DNA of 9,828 bases from Scybalousia_A sp964639765 (GCA_964639765.1 CAZXEN010000045.1:1-9828); one strand, 5' to 3'. Shown: positions 1-7,630, numbered from the stretch's first letter. Made by a program: numbers and translations. Notes: generated by a model from the letters alone, not told the origin.

Positions 1-6
1 AGGGGT

Positions 7-48
7 CGAACGAACGCTCCCCCTATAGGGAATTCCGTCGTTCGTTCG
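7..48. repeat. GC-rich nested inverted repeat at window edge
   Basis: A perfect 10-bp inverted repeat has arms CGAACGAACG (7-16) and CGTTCGTTCG (39-48). Between the arms lies a second perfect palindrome, CCCTATAGGG (21-30). The stretch is much richer in GC than the AT-rich DNA beside it. It could be a terminator or leader hairpin of a gene to the left of the window, or the end of a small repeat element. The window edge prevents a decision. No run of T follows on the plus strand, so it is not a classical plus-strand terminator. Confidence 0.55.
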
Positions 49-50
49 GG

Positions 51-58
51 CAAATTTA
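51..58 (-). promoter_or_regulatory. Possible leftward Bacteroidetes -7 box
   Basis: On the minus strand this reads TAAATTTG, which matches the Bacteroidetes -7 consensus TAnnTTTG. It would drive transcription leftwards through the inverted repeat at 7-48 and out of the window. In AT-rich DNA an 8-mer with two free positions is expected by chance fairly often, and no -33 element is evident. Confidence 0.25.
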
Positions 59-128
59 GGATAAAAATACAATAAAACAAATAATATTCCCGTTTTATAC
101 TAAATTCACAATAAAAAATATAAAAATC

Positions 129-1589
129 ATGAATGAACATTTAGATAATTTGGAACCTAAAGTTGTTTTTGAACAGTTTAAGCCCATACTTTCTGTTCCT
201 CGTCCAAGTAAGAAAGAAGAAAAAATGACAGCCTATTTGAAAAAATGGGGTGAAAGCAGAGGTTTGGAAACCGTTGTTGACAAAATAGGTAACGTAATAA
301 TAAGAAAACCTGCTACAAAAGGTATGGAAGACAGAAAAATGGTTTGTCTTCAAGCACATATAGACATGGTATGTGAAAAGAATTCTGACAAGGTTTTTGA
401 CTTTGAAAAAGATGCCATAGAAACATACGTAGAAGACGGCTGGTTGAAAGCAAAAGGCACTACCCTTGGAGCAGATGACGGAATAGGTGTTGCTACAGCT
501 TTGGCAATATTAAATGCTGAAGATATTCCTCATCCTGATTTGGAATGCTTGTTCACCGTAGATGAAGAGACGGGATTGACAGGAGCGTTCAATCTTAGCG
601 AAACAGCCCTAAAATCACGTATTCTTATTAACCTTGACAGCGAAGATGAGGGAGAAATGTTTATAGGCTGTGCTGGTGGTGTGGATACTTTGGGTTACAT
701 GCCTATAACCATGGAACCTGCTTGCCAAAAAGCCATACCTTATCTGTTTACTGTAAAAGGTCTGAAAGGTGGTCACAGCGGTGATGATATAAATAAAGGT
801 TTGGCTTGTGCTAATAAACTATTCACTCGTGTATTTTGGAGATTAAACACAGAATGTAAAATAAAGATATGCGATATTGACGGTGGAAATCTTAGAAATG
901 CAATAGCAAGAGAAGCAAAAGTTGTATTTATGGTTAATCCTAACGATGAACAAAAGATGCTTCAAATAGTAAAAGAAATGAGTGAAAACCTTGCTTTTGA
1001 ATTCCGCACAACAGAACCAAACTTGACAATAAACATATCTAAGACAGACAGACCTGAAAGCATGATGACAAGAGAAGATGCTACAAGATTATTAAACTGC
1101 CTTTATGCTGTTCCTCACGGAGTTTTGGCAATGAGCAGAGAAATACCTAACTTTGTAGAAACTTCCACAAATCTTGCAAGCGTTAAGATAAAAGAAAATG
1201 AAGTGCATATAGTAACATCTCAGCGCAGCAGTGTAGAAAGTGCATTACAGGCAGCCAAAACAAGAGTAGAAGCTTGTATGCTTTTAGGAGGTTGCAGGGT
1301 AGAACATACTGATGGATATCCTGGCTGGACACCTAACACAGACAGTGAAATACTTGATGTAGTAGTAAAATCGTATGAACGTTTGTTTGGAAAGAAACCT
1401 ATAGTAAGAGCCATACATGCAGGTTTGGAATGTGGTTTAATAGGTAAAAAATATCCTGGAATGGATATGATTTCATACGGTCCAACTCTTAGAGGTGTAC
1501 ATTCGCCAGACGAAAAAATGGATATACATACTTTGGAAATGTTTTGGCAACACACATTGGATATATTAAGAAACATACCAAAGAAATAA
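129..1589 (+). CDS. pepD: Xaa-His dipeptidase (aminoacyl-histidine dipeptidase), M20 family
   Basis: This is a cytosolic metallo-dipeptidase of the PepD/M20C type that cleaves Xaa-His dipeptides such as carnosine and other short peptides. At 486 aa it has the usual length. The metal and catalytic residues can be read off: H77 and D79 in LQAHIDMV, D116 in LGADDGIG, E146-E147 in DEETGLTGA, D170 in INLDSEDEG, and H458 in RGVHSPDE. GGHSGDDI is the typical lid-domain motif. The family has two domains, with a catalytic di-zinc domain split around the lid domain. The ATG at 129 follows an A-rich leader (AATATAAAAATC) without a Shine-Dalgarno, which is normal for Bacteroidetes, and gives the expected N terminus (LEPKVVFEQF). 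No clear TAnnTTTG box was found in front of it. It appears monocistronic, ending in a strong terminator. The function call is secure; substrate range cannot be read from sequence. Confidence 0.95.
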   Translation: MNEHLDNLEPKVVFEQFKPILSVPRPSKKEEKMTAYLKKWGESRGLETVVDKIGNVIIRKPATKGMEDRKMVCLQAHIDMVCEKNSDKVFDFEKDAIETYVEDGWLKAKGTTLGADDGIGVATALAILNAEDIPHPDLECLFTVDEETGLTGAFNLSETALKSRILINLDSEDEGEMFIGCAGGVDTLGYMPITMEPACQKAIPYLFTVKGLKGGHSGDDINKGLACANKLFTRVFWRLNTECKIKICDIDGGNLRNAIAREAKVVFMVNPNDEQKMLQIVKEMSENLAFEFRTTEPNLTINISKTDRPESMMTREDATRLLNCLYAVPHGVLAMSREIPNFVETSTNLASVKIKENEVHIVTSQRSSVESALQAAKTRVEACMLLGGCRVEHTDGYPGWTPNTDSEILDVVVKSYERLFGKKPIVRAIHAGLECGLIGKKYPGMDMISYGPTLRGVHSPDEKMDIHTLEMFWQHTLDILRNIPKK

Positions 1590-1606
1590 ATTTTCAAAAA
1601 AAAGAG

Positions 1607-1643
1607 AAAAAGAGTATTACCTTTTACAGATAATACTCTTTTT
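1607..1643. terminator. Bidirectional intrinsic terminator between pepD and the convergent gene
   Basis: A perfect 13-bp stem (1607-1619 paired with 1631-1643; core AGAGTATTA/TAATACTCT) encloses an 11-nt loop. A T-run follows on the plus strand and an A-run precedes it, giving a U-tract on either strand. It lies 17 bases after the pepD stop. It also sits downstream of the convergent minus-strand gene ending at 1757, for which no closer terminator is visible. Confidence 0.85.
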
Positions 1644-1756
1644 TTTATTAATTTAAAAAAATATAAACAAAATAGCTAAATATTAATTTATAATAAGTTA
1701 AAAACTTTTTACACGTGAAACTTTTTTTTTATCTCCCCTACCCTATTTAAAAAGTA

Positions 1757-2380
1757 TTATTTTAAATTATAATCTGAATTAACTAATCTTCTGTTATTTA
1801 TCCAAGATTTTTTCCATTCTTCATCTAAAATTACATTATCATTTTCATCTAAGCTTTGTTGTAAAGTGTTTTTTTTCACTATTTTAGCCTTTCCTTGCAG
1901 TATTATATTAGTTATCTTATTGAAAACCAAAGAATCAGATATTTCTTCCTTAGAAAGATTTATCCCTAAATCATTGTTAAACAAATCCATAACCATTCCT
2001 ACGCTATCATAACCATTTACTCCCTTTTCATAAAACAAATACTTGTTATAATTTTCATAAATTATTCCTATACGTTCAGCCTTTTTTTCTCCTATTTCCT
2101 TTGATAAAGAATACATCCAATAAATATGACGGAAAGCATCAAAAACTCCACCCTCTTTATTTCCTCCAAGAAAATTTATTCTATCTAAAGAATCCATAAC
2201 AGATAAAACTTTCAAAGAAATCTTTTCAGCCTTTTTTATACTTGAATAATTTTTTGCCGCCCATATTTTATCTTTTAAACTCATAGATTTTAAAATATCT
2301 TCTCTGTTTTGAGAAAAAGTATTGAAATTAAAACATAAAATAAATGCAATAAACAAGAAAGAGTATCGCAATGCTTTCAT
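1757..2380 (-). CDS. Secreted DUF6973-like protein
   Basis: A 207-aa protein. Residues 1-23 form a typical Sec signal peptide: positive start MKALRY, hydrophobic core SFLFIAFILCFNF, then TFSQ as the likely cleavage end. There is no lipobox cysteine, so export to the periplasm is expected. The mature part is Lys-rich and helical. It carries the set of motifs I associate with DUF6973: FDAFRHIYW (79-87, with R84, H85, W88 region), a Glu in YENYNKY (about 109-115), and MDLFNNDLG (131-139). The conserved His, Glu and Asn residues suggest a catalytic or metal-binding site, but no activity is established and I assign none. It lies about 95 bases downstream of nadA on the same strand, with a terminator-like hairpin between them, so it probably has its own promoter. 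The family assignment is from motif memory and moderate. Confidence 0.7.
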   Translation of the reverse strand: MKALRYSFLFIAFILCFNFNTFSQNREDILKSMSLKDKIWAAKNYSSIKKAEKISLKVLSVMDSLDRINFLGGNKEGGVFDAFRHIYWMYSLSKEIGEKKAERIGIIYENYNKYLFYEKGVNGYDSVGMVMDLFNNDLGINLSKEEISDSLVFNKITNIILQGKAKIVKKNTLQQSLDENDNVILDEEWKKSWINNRRLVNSDYNLK

Positions 2381-2402
2381 TTTTTTAATTCTCCATGTTA
2401 AA

Positions 2403-2423
2403 AAAAGAGCCTAAGACTCTTTT
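2403..2423 (-). terminator. Terminator hairpin downstream of nadA
   Basis: AAAAGAG (2403-2409) pairs with CTCTTTT (2417-2423) around a 7-nt loop. Read on the minus strand, the stem is followed by a run of seven or more U. It lies 52 bases after the nadA stop and 23 bases before the ATG of the next minus-strand gene, so it separates the two genes. A weaker AT-only hairpin overlaps the nadA stop at about 2453-2485. Confidence 0.65.
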
Positions 2424-2474
2424 AAAATATTAATAATATGTATTTTAAAGATAATAAAATATAGTTTTTTAATA

Positions 2475-3425
2475 CTATTTTATTATACCAAGTTTTTTAC
2501 TAATAGAAAGCATTTTTTCTATTGGTTTTCTTGCATTTACAATAATTTCCTCACTTAATTTTATTTCGTATGCTTCATTTTCCAAAGAATAAAGCACTTT
2601 TTCCATTGTGTTAAGTTTCATGTGACGGCAGTCATTGCAAGCACAAGATTCGTTGTTTGTAACAACTATAAATTCTTTTTCAGGATTATCATTTTGAAGT
2701 TTATGTAATATTCCGGATTCAGTGGCAACAAGAAATTTTTTGTTTTTGCTTTCTTTAACAAACTTTATCATTCCTTGTGTAGAACCTACATAATCTGCAA
2801 GCTTAGAAACAGCATCATTACATTCTGGATGAGCAATAAGAACAGCATCTGGATTATCTTTCTTCATTTTCAGAGTGTATTCTGCAGTAAGCTGCTCATG
2901 AACTTCACAACTTCCGTTATAAAGAACCATATTTCTACCAGTCATTCTATTGATATAACCTCCTAAGTTTTTATCCGGTGCAAATATTATCTTCTGTTCT
3001 TTAGGCAATGAATTAACTATCTGAAGAGCATTTCCAGAAGTACATATTATGTCTGAAAGAGTTTTGATTTCTGCACTGCAATTAACATATGAAATAACAA
3101 TGTGGTCAGGATATTTTGATTTAAATTCTTTAAATTCATCATATTTACATGAATCTGCAAGAGAACAGCCAGCATTCATATCTGGAATTATAACTTTTTT
3201 ATCAGGGTTAAGTATTTTGGCTGTTTCTCCCATAAAATGAACACCACAAAATAATATTATTTTTTTAGTTGTTTCTTTGGCTTTCTGAGCAAGATTAAGA
3301 CTATCGCCTACATAATCAGATATATCTTGTATTTCTGGTATCTGATAATAATGTCCTAAAATAAGAATATCTTTTTCTTCTTTTATTTTCAGAATTTTGT
3401 CTCTTATAGAAACAGTTTCTTTAAT
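2475..3425 (-). CDS. nadA: Quinolinate synthase NadA, probably starting at ATT
   Basis: NadA condenses iminoaspartate with dihydroxyacetone phosphate to quinolinate in de novo NAD synthesis, using a [4Fe-4S] cluster. The reading frame is open well upstream of its first ATG (3233). The upstream part encodes essential NadA sequence: GHYYQIPEIQD, DYVGDSLNLAQKA and FCGVHFMGETAKIL. Starting at 3233 would delete the whole first subdomain. From 3234 to the in-frame stop near 3492 there is no ATG, GTG or TTG codon. ATT at 3423-3425 gives 316 aa, the usual length, starting (M)KETVSIRDKILKIKEEKD, and has AGG six bases upstream. With this start the cluster cysteines fall at about C87 (NAGCS), C173 (GSCEVHE) and C266 (CNDCRHMKLN). 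nadB and nadC are not adjacent. The function is secure; the start is inferred, and a sequence error or point mutation of an ATG is the alternative. Confidence 0.88.
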   Translation of the reverse strand: MKETVSIRDKILKIKEEKDILILGHYYQIPEIQDISDYVGDSLNLAQKAKETTKKIILFCGVHFMGETAKILNPDKKVIIPDMNAGCSLADSCKYDEFKEFKSKYPDHIVISYVNCSAEIKTLSDIICTSGNALQIVNSLPKEQKIIFAPDKNLGGYINRMTGRNMVLYNGSCEVHEQLTAEYTLKMKKDNPDAVLIAHPECNDAVSKLADYVGSTQGMIKFVKESKNKKFLVATESGILHKLQNDNPEKEFIVVTNNESCACNDCRHMKLNTMEKVLYSLENEAYEIKLSEEIIVNARKPIEKMLSISKKLGIIK

Positions 3426-3513
3426 GGTTTGCCTATATAGTTTTATAATATTTATTTTTTTTAAAATAATTAATACTATTATTATATGTGTTTAAACTGT
3501 TGGAAGTTTAAAG

Positions 3514-3809
3514 TTATTAACATTCAAAATGCAAAATTACTTAATTTATTAACAATATAAATCTTTTTACTTAATTTTTTAATAATTTAATTTTTAAATA
3601 TTTAAACTTCTTTTATATCTTATCAACATTTTTTGTTTGTTAATAAGTTTTTTATAAAAAATTGTTGATAAAGCATGTAAATAATGTTTAATAAAATCTG
3701 TTTTTTTAACATTTTTTACTTTCGTTTTATTTATTCACACCATTATTTCATTTATTCAACATTTAATATTCATTTTTTTGTTGAAAACTTTTTTAATTGA
3801 TTATTAACA
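3514..3809. other. Cluster of DnaA-box-like 9-mers in AT-rich spacer (candidate oriC)
   Basis: The 0.5 kb between nadA and rpiB (3426-3921) has no gene and is extremely AT-rich. It contains repeated 9-mers close to the DnaA box TTATNCACA. TTATTCACA at 3731-3739 is a perfect match. TTATCAACA occurs at 3620-3628 (plus) and 3663-3671 (minus), one mismatch from TTATCCACA. TTATTAACA occurs at 3514-3522, 3546-3554 and 3801-3809 (plus) and 3638-3646 (minus). A looser TTATTCAACA is at 3752-3761. Flanking genes are transcribed away from the spacer on both sides. This fits an origin with an AT-rich unwinding region, but dnaA itself is not in view and the sites may instead be operators or chance in AT-rich DNA. 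Confidence 0.35.
3532..3539 (-). promoter_or_regulatory. Probable nadA promoter (-7 box)
   Basis: The minus strand reads TAATTTTG, matching the Bacteroidetes -7 consensus TAnnTTTG. It lies about 107 bases upstream of the proposed nadA start and points toward it. No convincing -33 TTTG is seen at the standard distance. Confidence 0.4.
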
Positions 3810-3881
3810 TATTAAAAAAGATAATATTTTTTTATTTCAAAGTAAAGTTATTAAATAACAGAATGATAAAAAATTTTATAC

Positions 3882-3889
3882 TATCTTTG
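3882..3889 (+). promoter_or_regulatory. rpiB operon promoter (-7 box)
   Basis: TATCTTTG matches the Bacteroidetes -7 consensus TAnnTTTG exactly and is followed by CAAATAAAAAC. It lies 32 bases before the rpiB ATG, so the leader is short. A -33 TTTG is not evident. This is the only good promoter seen upstream of the four closely spaced genes that follow. Confidence 0.7.
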
Positions 3890-3921
3890 CAAATAAAAAC
3901 TTTTTAACAATACGTAACAAC

Positions 3922-4359
3922 ATGAATCAAATAGTGCCTATTGCATCTGACCACGCTGGTTTTGAACTAAAATCAAAATTGATACCATATTTGGAAAGTA
4001 AAGGATTAAAAATAAAAGATATGGGTTGTTATTCAAGTGAAAGTGTTGATTATCCTGATTTTATACATCCTTTGGCAAAAAAAATAAATGAAAGGGAATA
4101 TGATTTTGGTTTTATTATGTGTGGCACAGGTAATGGCGTAAGTATGGTTGCTAATAAATATCAGAATGTTCGTTGTGCTTTGTGTTGGACAAGTGAAATT
4201 TCTGCTCTTGCTAAACAACATAACAATGCTAATATCATAGCCTTGCCTGCTCGTTTCATTACTTTTGAACAAGCAAAAGATATTATAGATACCTATCTTT
4301 CTTCTGTTTTTGAAGGAGACAGGCACCAAAGAAGAATAAATAAAATACCTGTCAAATAA
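3922..4359 (+). CDS. rpiB: Ribose-5-phosphate isomerase B (RpiB/LacAB family)
   Basis: This cytosolic isomerase interconverts ribose 5-phosphate and ribulose 5-phosphate in the pentose phosphate pathway. The 145-aa length is typical. Family motifs are clear: ASDHAGFELK (D10, H11) near the N terminus, DYPDF (43-47), and CGTGNG with the catalytic Cys at C67. H100 and N101 follow in KQHNNANI, and ARF (110-112) and RHQRR (about 134-138) form the phosphate-binding basic residues. The Cys at 67 fits RpiB rather than LacA/LacB subunits. It is the first gene of a probable operon, only 8 bases ahead of the LutB-like gene, and follows a good TAnnTTTG box. Some RpiB enzymes also act on allose 6-phosphate, which sequence alone does not settle. 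Confidence 0.95.
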   Translation: MNQIVPIASDHAGFELKSKLIPYLESKGLKIKDMGCYSSESVDYPDFIHPLAKKINEREYDFGFIMCGTGNGVSMVANKYQNVRCALCWTSEISALAKQHNNANIIALPARFITFEQAKDIIDTYLSSVFEGDRHQRRINKIPVK

Positions 4360-4367
4360 AGTTAGTT

Positions 4368-5543
4368 ATGAATACTACAGCCTATAAGCAGTATCTTTCT
4401 TCTTGCAAAAAAAATATAGAAGAAAACAAGGAAACAAAGTCTCTATCTTTTACCCAGACAGATGATGTTGCTTATAGTGTATTTCGTAATGTAAATAAAA
4501 TTAAGCTAATAGCTTCAAAAATTAAACAAAAGTTTATCAGTGATATAACTTCTAACTTGGTTAAGTTTGATAAAGTTTTTTCTGAAAACGGAGGCAGCGT
4601 CCATTGGTGTATTGCCTATAACGATTTTATAGATAAATTTATCAAAGAACTTGATAAACAAAAAGTAAATACCATTAACTTTTTCAATTCTGATTTTATG
4701 GAAGAATTAGGATTGAAAGGAGTATTAAAAAACAATGAAATAACTGTTGATAAAGACTCAAACGATGTAATTGTTTTTTCTCCTAATTTTGGTGTGGTGG
4801 AAACAGGCAGTTTGTTTTTGGAATTTACCTCTTCCATAGATATGGAACAAGTTCTTAGCAGTAGAGTAAAAATATTTATTCTTCCTATCAATGACTTTAT
4901 TCTTAAACCGGAAGATATAGAAATATTTTCCTACCTTTACCATATATATAAATACAAAAAAGATTATCCTTATTTAACTTCTCTATATACTCCTCAACCT
5001 CTTGAAAAACAAAATGATGTTCATATCTTTTTGGTAGATAACGGCAGAAGTAACATACTTGCCAACAAAGAAATCCGTTCTGCTTTGAACTGTATTCATT
5101 GCGATGCTTGTAAGCAAGTTTGTCCTGTGTATGCAACCATAGGCGAAGAACCTTATGATAATATTTTCTCTGGTCCATACGCTAATGTGGTTCTTCCTTT
5201 TTTGGAAAATATAGAAAACTATAAACATATATGTTTTTCTTGTGCAGGTTGCGGCAATTGTTCCAAAGTTTGTCCAATGAACATTCCTATTTCAGAATAC
5301 ATTATAAAAAACAAGAACTATTTGTTTGAAAACAAGATAATGGATGTTTCTGATAACAGACTTATAAAATCATTGGGTAAAACCCTTTCTTCACGCAAGA
5401 TGATGAATCAAAACATTTTCTTTAAGAAGTTAAGAATAAAACTTTTGGTTAACAATTCCAAGTCTGTTTCAGAGGATTTTGTTTTTTCCAAATACACTTT
5501 CAACCAACAATATCAGCAATTGAACGATAAGAAAGATGACTAA
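4368..5543 (+). CDS. LutB-like LUD-domain iron-sulfur protein (short, orphan)
   Basis: A 391-aa cytosolic protein with the architecture of LutB/LldF: an N-terminal LUD domain with SENGGSVHW (72-80) and VVETGS (143-148), then LVDNGRS (222-228), then two cysteine clusters. Cluster 1 is C242, C245, C248, C252 (CIHCDACKQVCP). Cluster 2 is C289, C292, C295, C298, C302 (CFSCAGCGNCSKVCP), with one cysteine more than needed for a 4Fe-4S site. LutB acts with LutA and LutC in lactate oxidation, but neither partner is present. The protein is also clearly shorter than the usual roughly 470 aa, having lost part of the LUD domain and the C-terminal extension. Its last 8 bases overlap the deoC start, so the two are translationally coupled. 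An electron-transfer role linked to sugar-phosphate or aldehyde metabolism is possible but is only inference from context. Confidence 0.8.
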   Translation: MNTTAYKQYLSSCKKNIEENKETKSLSFTQTDDVAYSVFRNVNKIKLIASKIKQKFISDITSNLVKFDKVFSENGGSVHWCIAYNDFIDKFIKELDKQKVNTINFFNSDFMEELGLKGVLKNNEITVDKDSNDVIVFSPNFGVVETGSLFLEFTSSIDMEQVLSSRVKIFILPINDFILKPEDIEIFSYLYHIYKYKKDYPYLTSLYTPQPLEKQNDVHIFLVDNGRSNILANKEIRSALNCIHCDACKQVCPVYATIGEEPYDNIFSGPYANVVLPFLENIENYKHICFSCAGCGNCSKVCPMNIPISEYIIKNKNYLFENKIMDVSDNRLIKSLGKTLSSRKMMNQNIFFKKLRIKLLVNNSKSVSEDFVFSKYTFNQQYQQLNDKKDD

Positions 5544-6405
5544 AAAAGACATAGAAAATATAAAAAAACTGGCATTTCTTTCTGACGGCAGAGGATATTG
5601 TTTCATAATAGACAGCATTGTTGAAAAAGAAACAAAAGATAAGGATAAAATTCTTTTGAAACTGCTTTCTTTACTTGACATAACAACTTTAAACGATAAT
5701 GATAATCTGCAGTCAATGGAAAACATTGTTCCAAAGACAATATGTAGAGTAGGGGAGAAGACAATTGGTGTTGGAGGACTTTGTGTTTATTCCAATCTTT
5801 TGCCTTTGTTGAATAAGCAAACGCTGACAAAAGAAGTGAAACGTGTTGTTGTTTCTGCTGGTTTTCCTACGGCTCAACTGTCATTGCAGTCTAAACTTTC
5901 TGACATTCGTTTTTGTATAAAAAACAATGCAGATGAAATAGATATTCCTATCAACAGAGGTCTTTTTTTTGAAAATAGAAAAGAATTACAGAAGGAGCTA
6001 AGACAAATAAGTACTCTTGTTCATAAATCCGATATAAAACTAAAAGTTATACTTGAGACATCAGAGTTAAAGACCTATAAAAATATTTACGATGCTTCTA
6101 TTCTTGCAATGGAATGTGGAGCAGATTTTATAAAAACTTCTACAGGTAAAGTTTCACGTGGAGCAGATGTGTATTCTTCTGCTATGATGTTATTTGCTGT
6201 TCATGATTATTATTTTAAAACAAAACGTCTTGTAGGTTTCAAAGCTGCCGGAGGTATCCGTTCCTATCAAGATGCTTTAAAATACCATTCTCTTGCAAAA
6301 GAAATAATGGGAGCGAAATACATAAATAAAGAAACATTCCGTATAGGCTGTTCAAATCTTAGAGATGATATAATAAACAATATTGATATAAATAATATAA
6401 AATAA
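5536..6405 (+). CDS. deoC: Deoxyribose-phosphate aldolase
   Basis: DeoC cleaves 2-deoxyribose 5-phosphate to glyceraldehyde 3-phosphate and acetaldehyde, in deoxynucleoside breakdown. The 289-aa TIM-barrel protein carries the class I aldolase residues. These are D136 in DEIDIP, the Schiff-base lysine K200 in DFIKTSTGK (with K205), and K236 in GFKAAGGIR, corresponding to E. coli D102, K167 and K201. It is some 30 residues longer than the E. coli enzyme because of an N-terminal extension, like the longer DeoC group. The ATG at 5536 lies inside the end of the LutB-like gene (8-base overlap). The next gene, spt, follows after 13 bases. With rpiB it covers entry of ribose and deoxyribose phosphates into central metabolism. 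Confidence 0.93.
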   Translation: MTKKDIENIKKLAFLSDGRGYCFIIDSIVEKETKDKDKILLKLLSLLDITTLNDNDNLQSMENIVPKTICRVGEKTIGVGGLCVYSNLLPLLNKQTLTKEVKRVVVSAGFPTAQLSLQSKLSDIRFCIKNNADEIDIPINRGLFFENRKELQKELRQISTLVHKSDIKLKVILETSELKTYKNIYDASILAMECGADFIKTSTGKVSRGADVYSSAMMLFAVHDYYFKTKRLVGFKAAGGIRSYQDALKYHSLAKEIMGAKYINKETFRIGCSNLRDDIINNIDINNIK

Positions 6406-6418
6406 GAGAAATCATTTT

Positions 6419-7615
6419 ATGAGTAAATTAAGTGAAAAATTAGCCAAAGCACCTCTTTTGGAGGAAGAAAGACAGACTAAAGCCTTAGGGGTTTATCCTT
6501 ATTTTAGAGCTATTTCTTCTGACCAAGATGCAGAAGTTACTATCAATGGAAAACAGGTTTTGATGTTTGGTTCCAATTCTTATCTTGGTTTAACCAATCA
6601 TCCAAAGGTAAAACAAGCAGGTATTGAAGCTATAAAGAAATATGGTTGTGGTTGTGCCGGTAGTCCTTTTTTGAATGGTTATATGGATATTCATGTAGAG
6701 CTGGAACAAAAACTTGCTAAATTTGTAGGAAAAGACAGTGCAATTTGTTTTTCTACAGGTTTCCAATCCAATCTTGGTGCTTTAAGTGCAGTTGTAGGAA
6801 GAGGTGATTATATTATCTGTGATGAAAGAGACCATGCTTCTATTGTAGATGGCAGAAGACTTTCTTTTGCAACAACTCTTAAGTTTAAACATAATGATAT
6901 GGCTTCTTTAGAAGATGTACTTAAGAAACTTCCGGAAAGTGCAACCAAACTTATTGTTGTTGATGGTGTATTTTCCATGGAAGGAGACATAGCCAATCTT
7001 CCAGAAATAGTAAGGCTAAGCGAAAAATATGGCGGAAGTATCTATGTTGATGAAGCACATTCTGTAGGAGTCCTTGGTAAAGAGGGTAGGGGAGTATGCA
7101 ATCATTTTGGACTAACAGACAAAGTGGATATTATTGTTGGAACATTCTCTAAATCTCTTGCTACAATAGGCGGCTTTGTTGCAGCAAACAATGAAATAAT
7201 AGATTTCTTGCGTCATCATTCCCGTCCTTATATCTTTTCTGCATCCATTTCACCTGCAGCCACTGCAAGTGTTATCAAAGCTTTGGACATTATTCAAGAA
7301 GAACCAGAAAGATTGCAGCATCTTTGGGATATGACAAACCATTCTCTTAAGATGTTTAGAGAATTTGGTTTTGAGATAGGCCCTACAGAAACACCTATTA
7401 TTCCTCTTTATATAAGAGATATGCGTAAAACATTCACAATAACACGTGAGCTTTTGGATAACGGAGTTTTTGTTTCTCCTGTTATTCCTCCTGCATGTCC
7501 TCCAGAAGATACTCTTATCCGTTTTGCTCTTATGGCAACACACACCAAAGAACAAGTGGACAGAGCAATAGATATCCTGGTAAAAGTATTCAAAAAATAC
7601 GAAGTAATAAAATAA
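6419..7615 (+). CDS. spt: Serine palmitoyltransferase (PLP-dependent alpha-oxoamine synthase)
   Basis: SPT condenses L-serine with a fatty acyl-CoA, usually palmitoyl-CoA, to 3-ketodihydrosphingosine, the committed step of Bacteroidetes sphingolipid synthesis. The 398-aa sequence closely follows the Bacteroides enzyme as I remember it: YPYFR, LMFGSNSYLGLTNHP, GSPFLNGYMDIHVELE, DERDHASIVDGRRLSF, DGVFSMEGDIANLPEIV and FALMATHTKEQV. PLP residues are H139 (ring stacking), D211 and H214 in VDEAHSVG, and the Schiff-base lysine K245 in TFSKSLA. KBL and BioF share the fold, but the shared blocks listed favour SPT. No membrane segment is seen. It is the last gene of the rpiB operon, 13 bases after deoC, and is followed by a hairpin terminator inside the left direct repeat. 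Its position in a pentose operon is unexpected. Confidence 0.9.
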   Translation: MSKLSEKLAKAPLLEEERQTKALGVYPYFRAISSDQDAEVTINGKQVLMFGSNSYLGLTNHPKVKQAGIEAIKKYGCGCAGSPFLNGYMDIHVELEQKLAKFVGKDSAICFSTGFQSNLGALSAVVGRGDYIICDERDHASIVDGRRLSFATTLKFKHNDMASLEDVLKKLPESATKLIVVDGVFSMEGDIANLPEIVRLSEKYGGSIYVDEAHSVGVLGKEGRGVCNHFGLTDKVDIIVGTFSKSLATIGGFVAANNEIIDFLRHHSRPYIFSASISPAATASVIKALDIIQEEPERLQHLWDMTNHSLKMFREFGFEIGPTETPIIPLYIRDMRKTFTITRELLDNGVFVSPVIPPACPPEDTLIRFALMATHTKEQVDRAIDILVKVFKKYEVIK

Positions 7616-7630
7616 ACACTCATTTAAACA

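Noticed and set aside
2453..2485. Second terminator hairpin overlapping the nadA stop codon.
   Set aside because: The stem is purely AT, has a bulge and overlaps coding sequence; the hairpin at 2403-2423 is the better terminator.
6419..7615. 2-amino-3-ketobutyrate CoA ligase (kbl) or 8-amino-7-oxononanoate synthase (bioF).
   Set aside because: Same enzyme superfamily, but the blocks YPYFR, GSPFLNG, ERDHASIVDGRRLSF and ALMATHTKEQV follow the Bacteroides serine palmitoyltransferase. No threonine or biotin gene is nearby.
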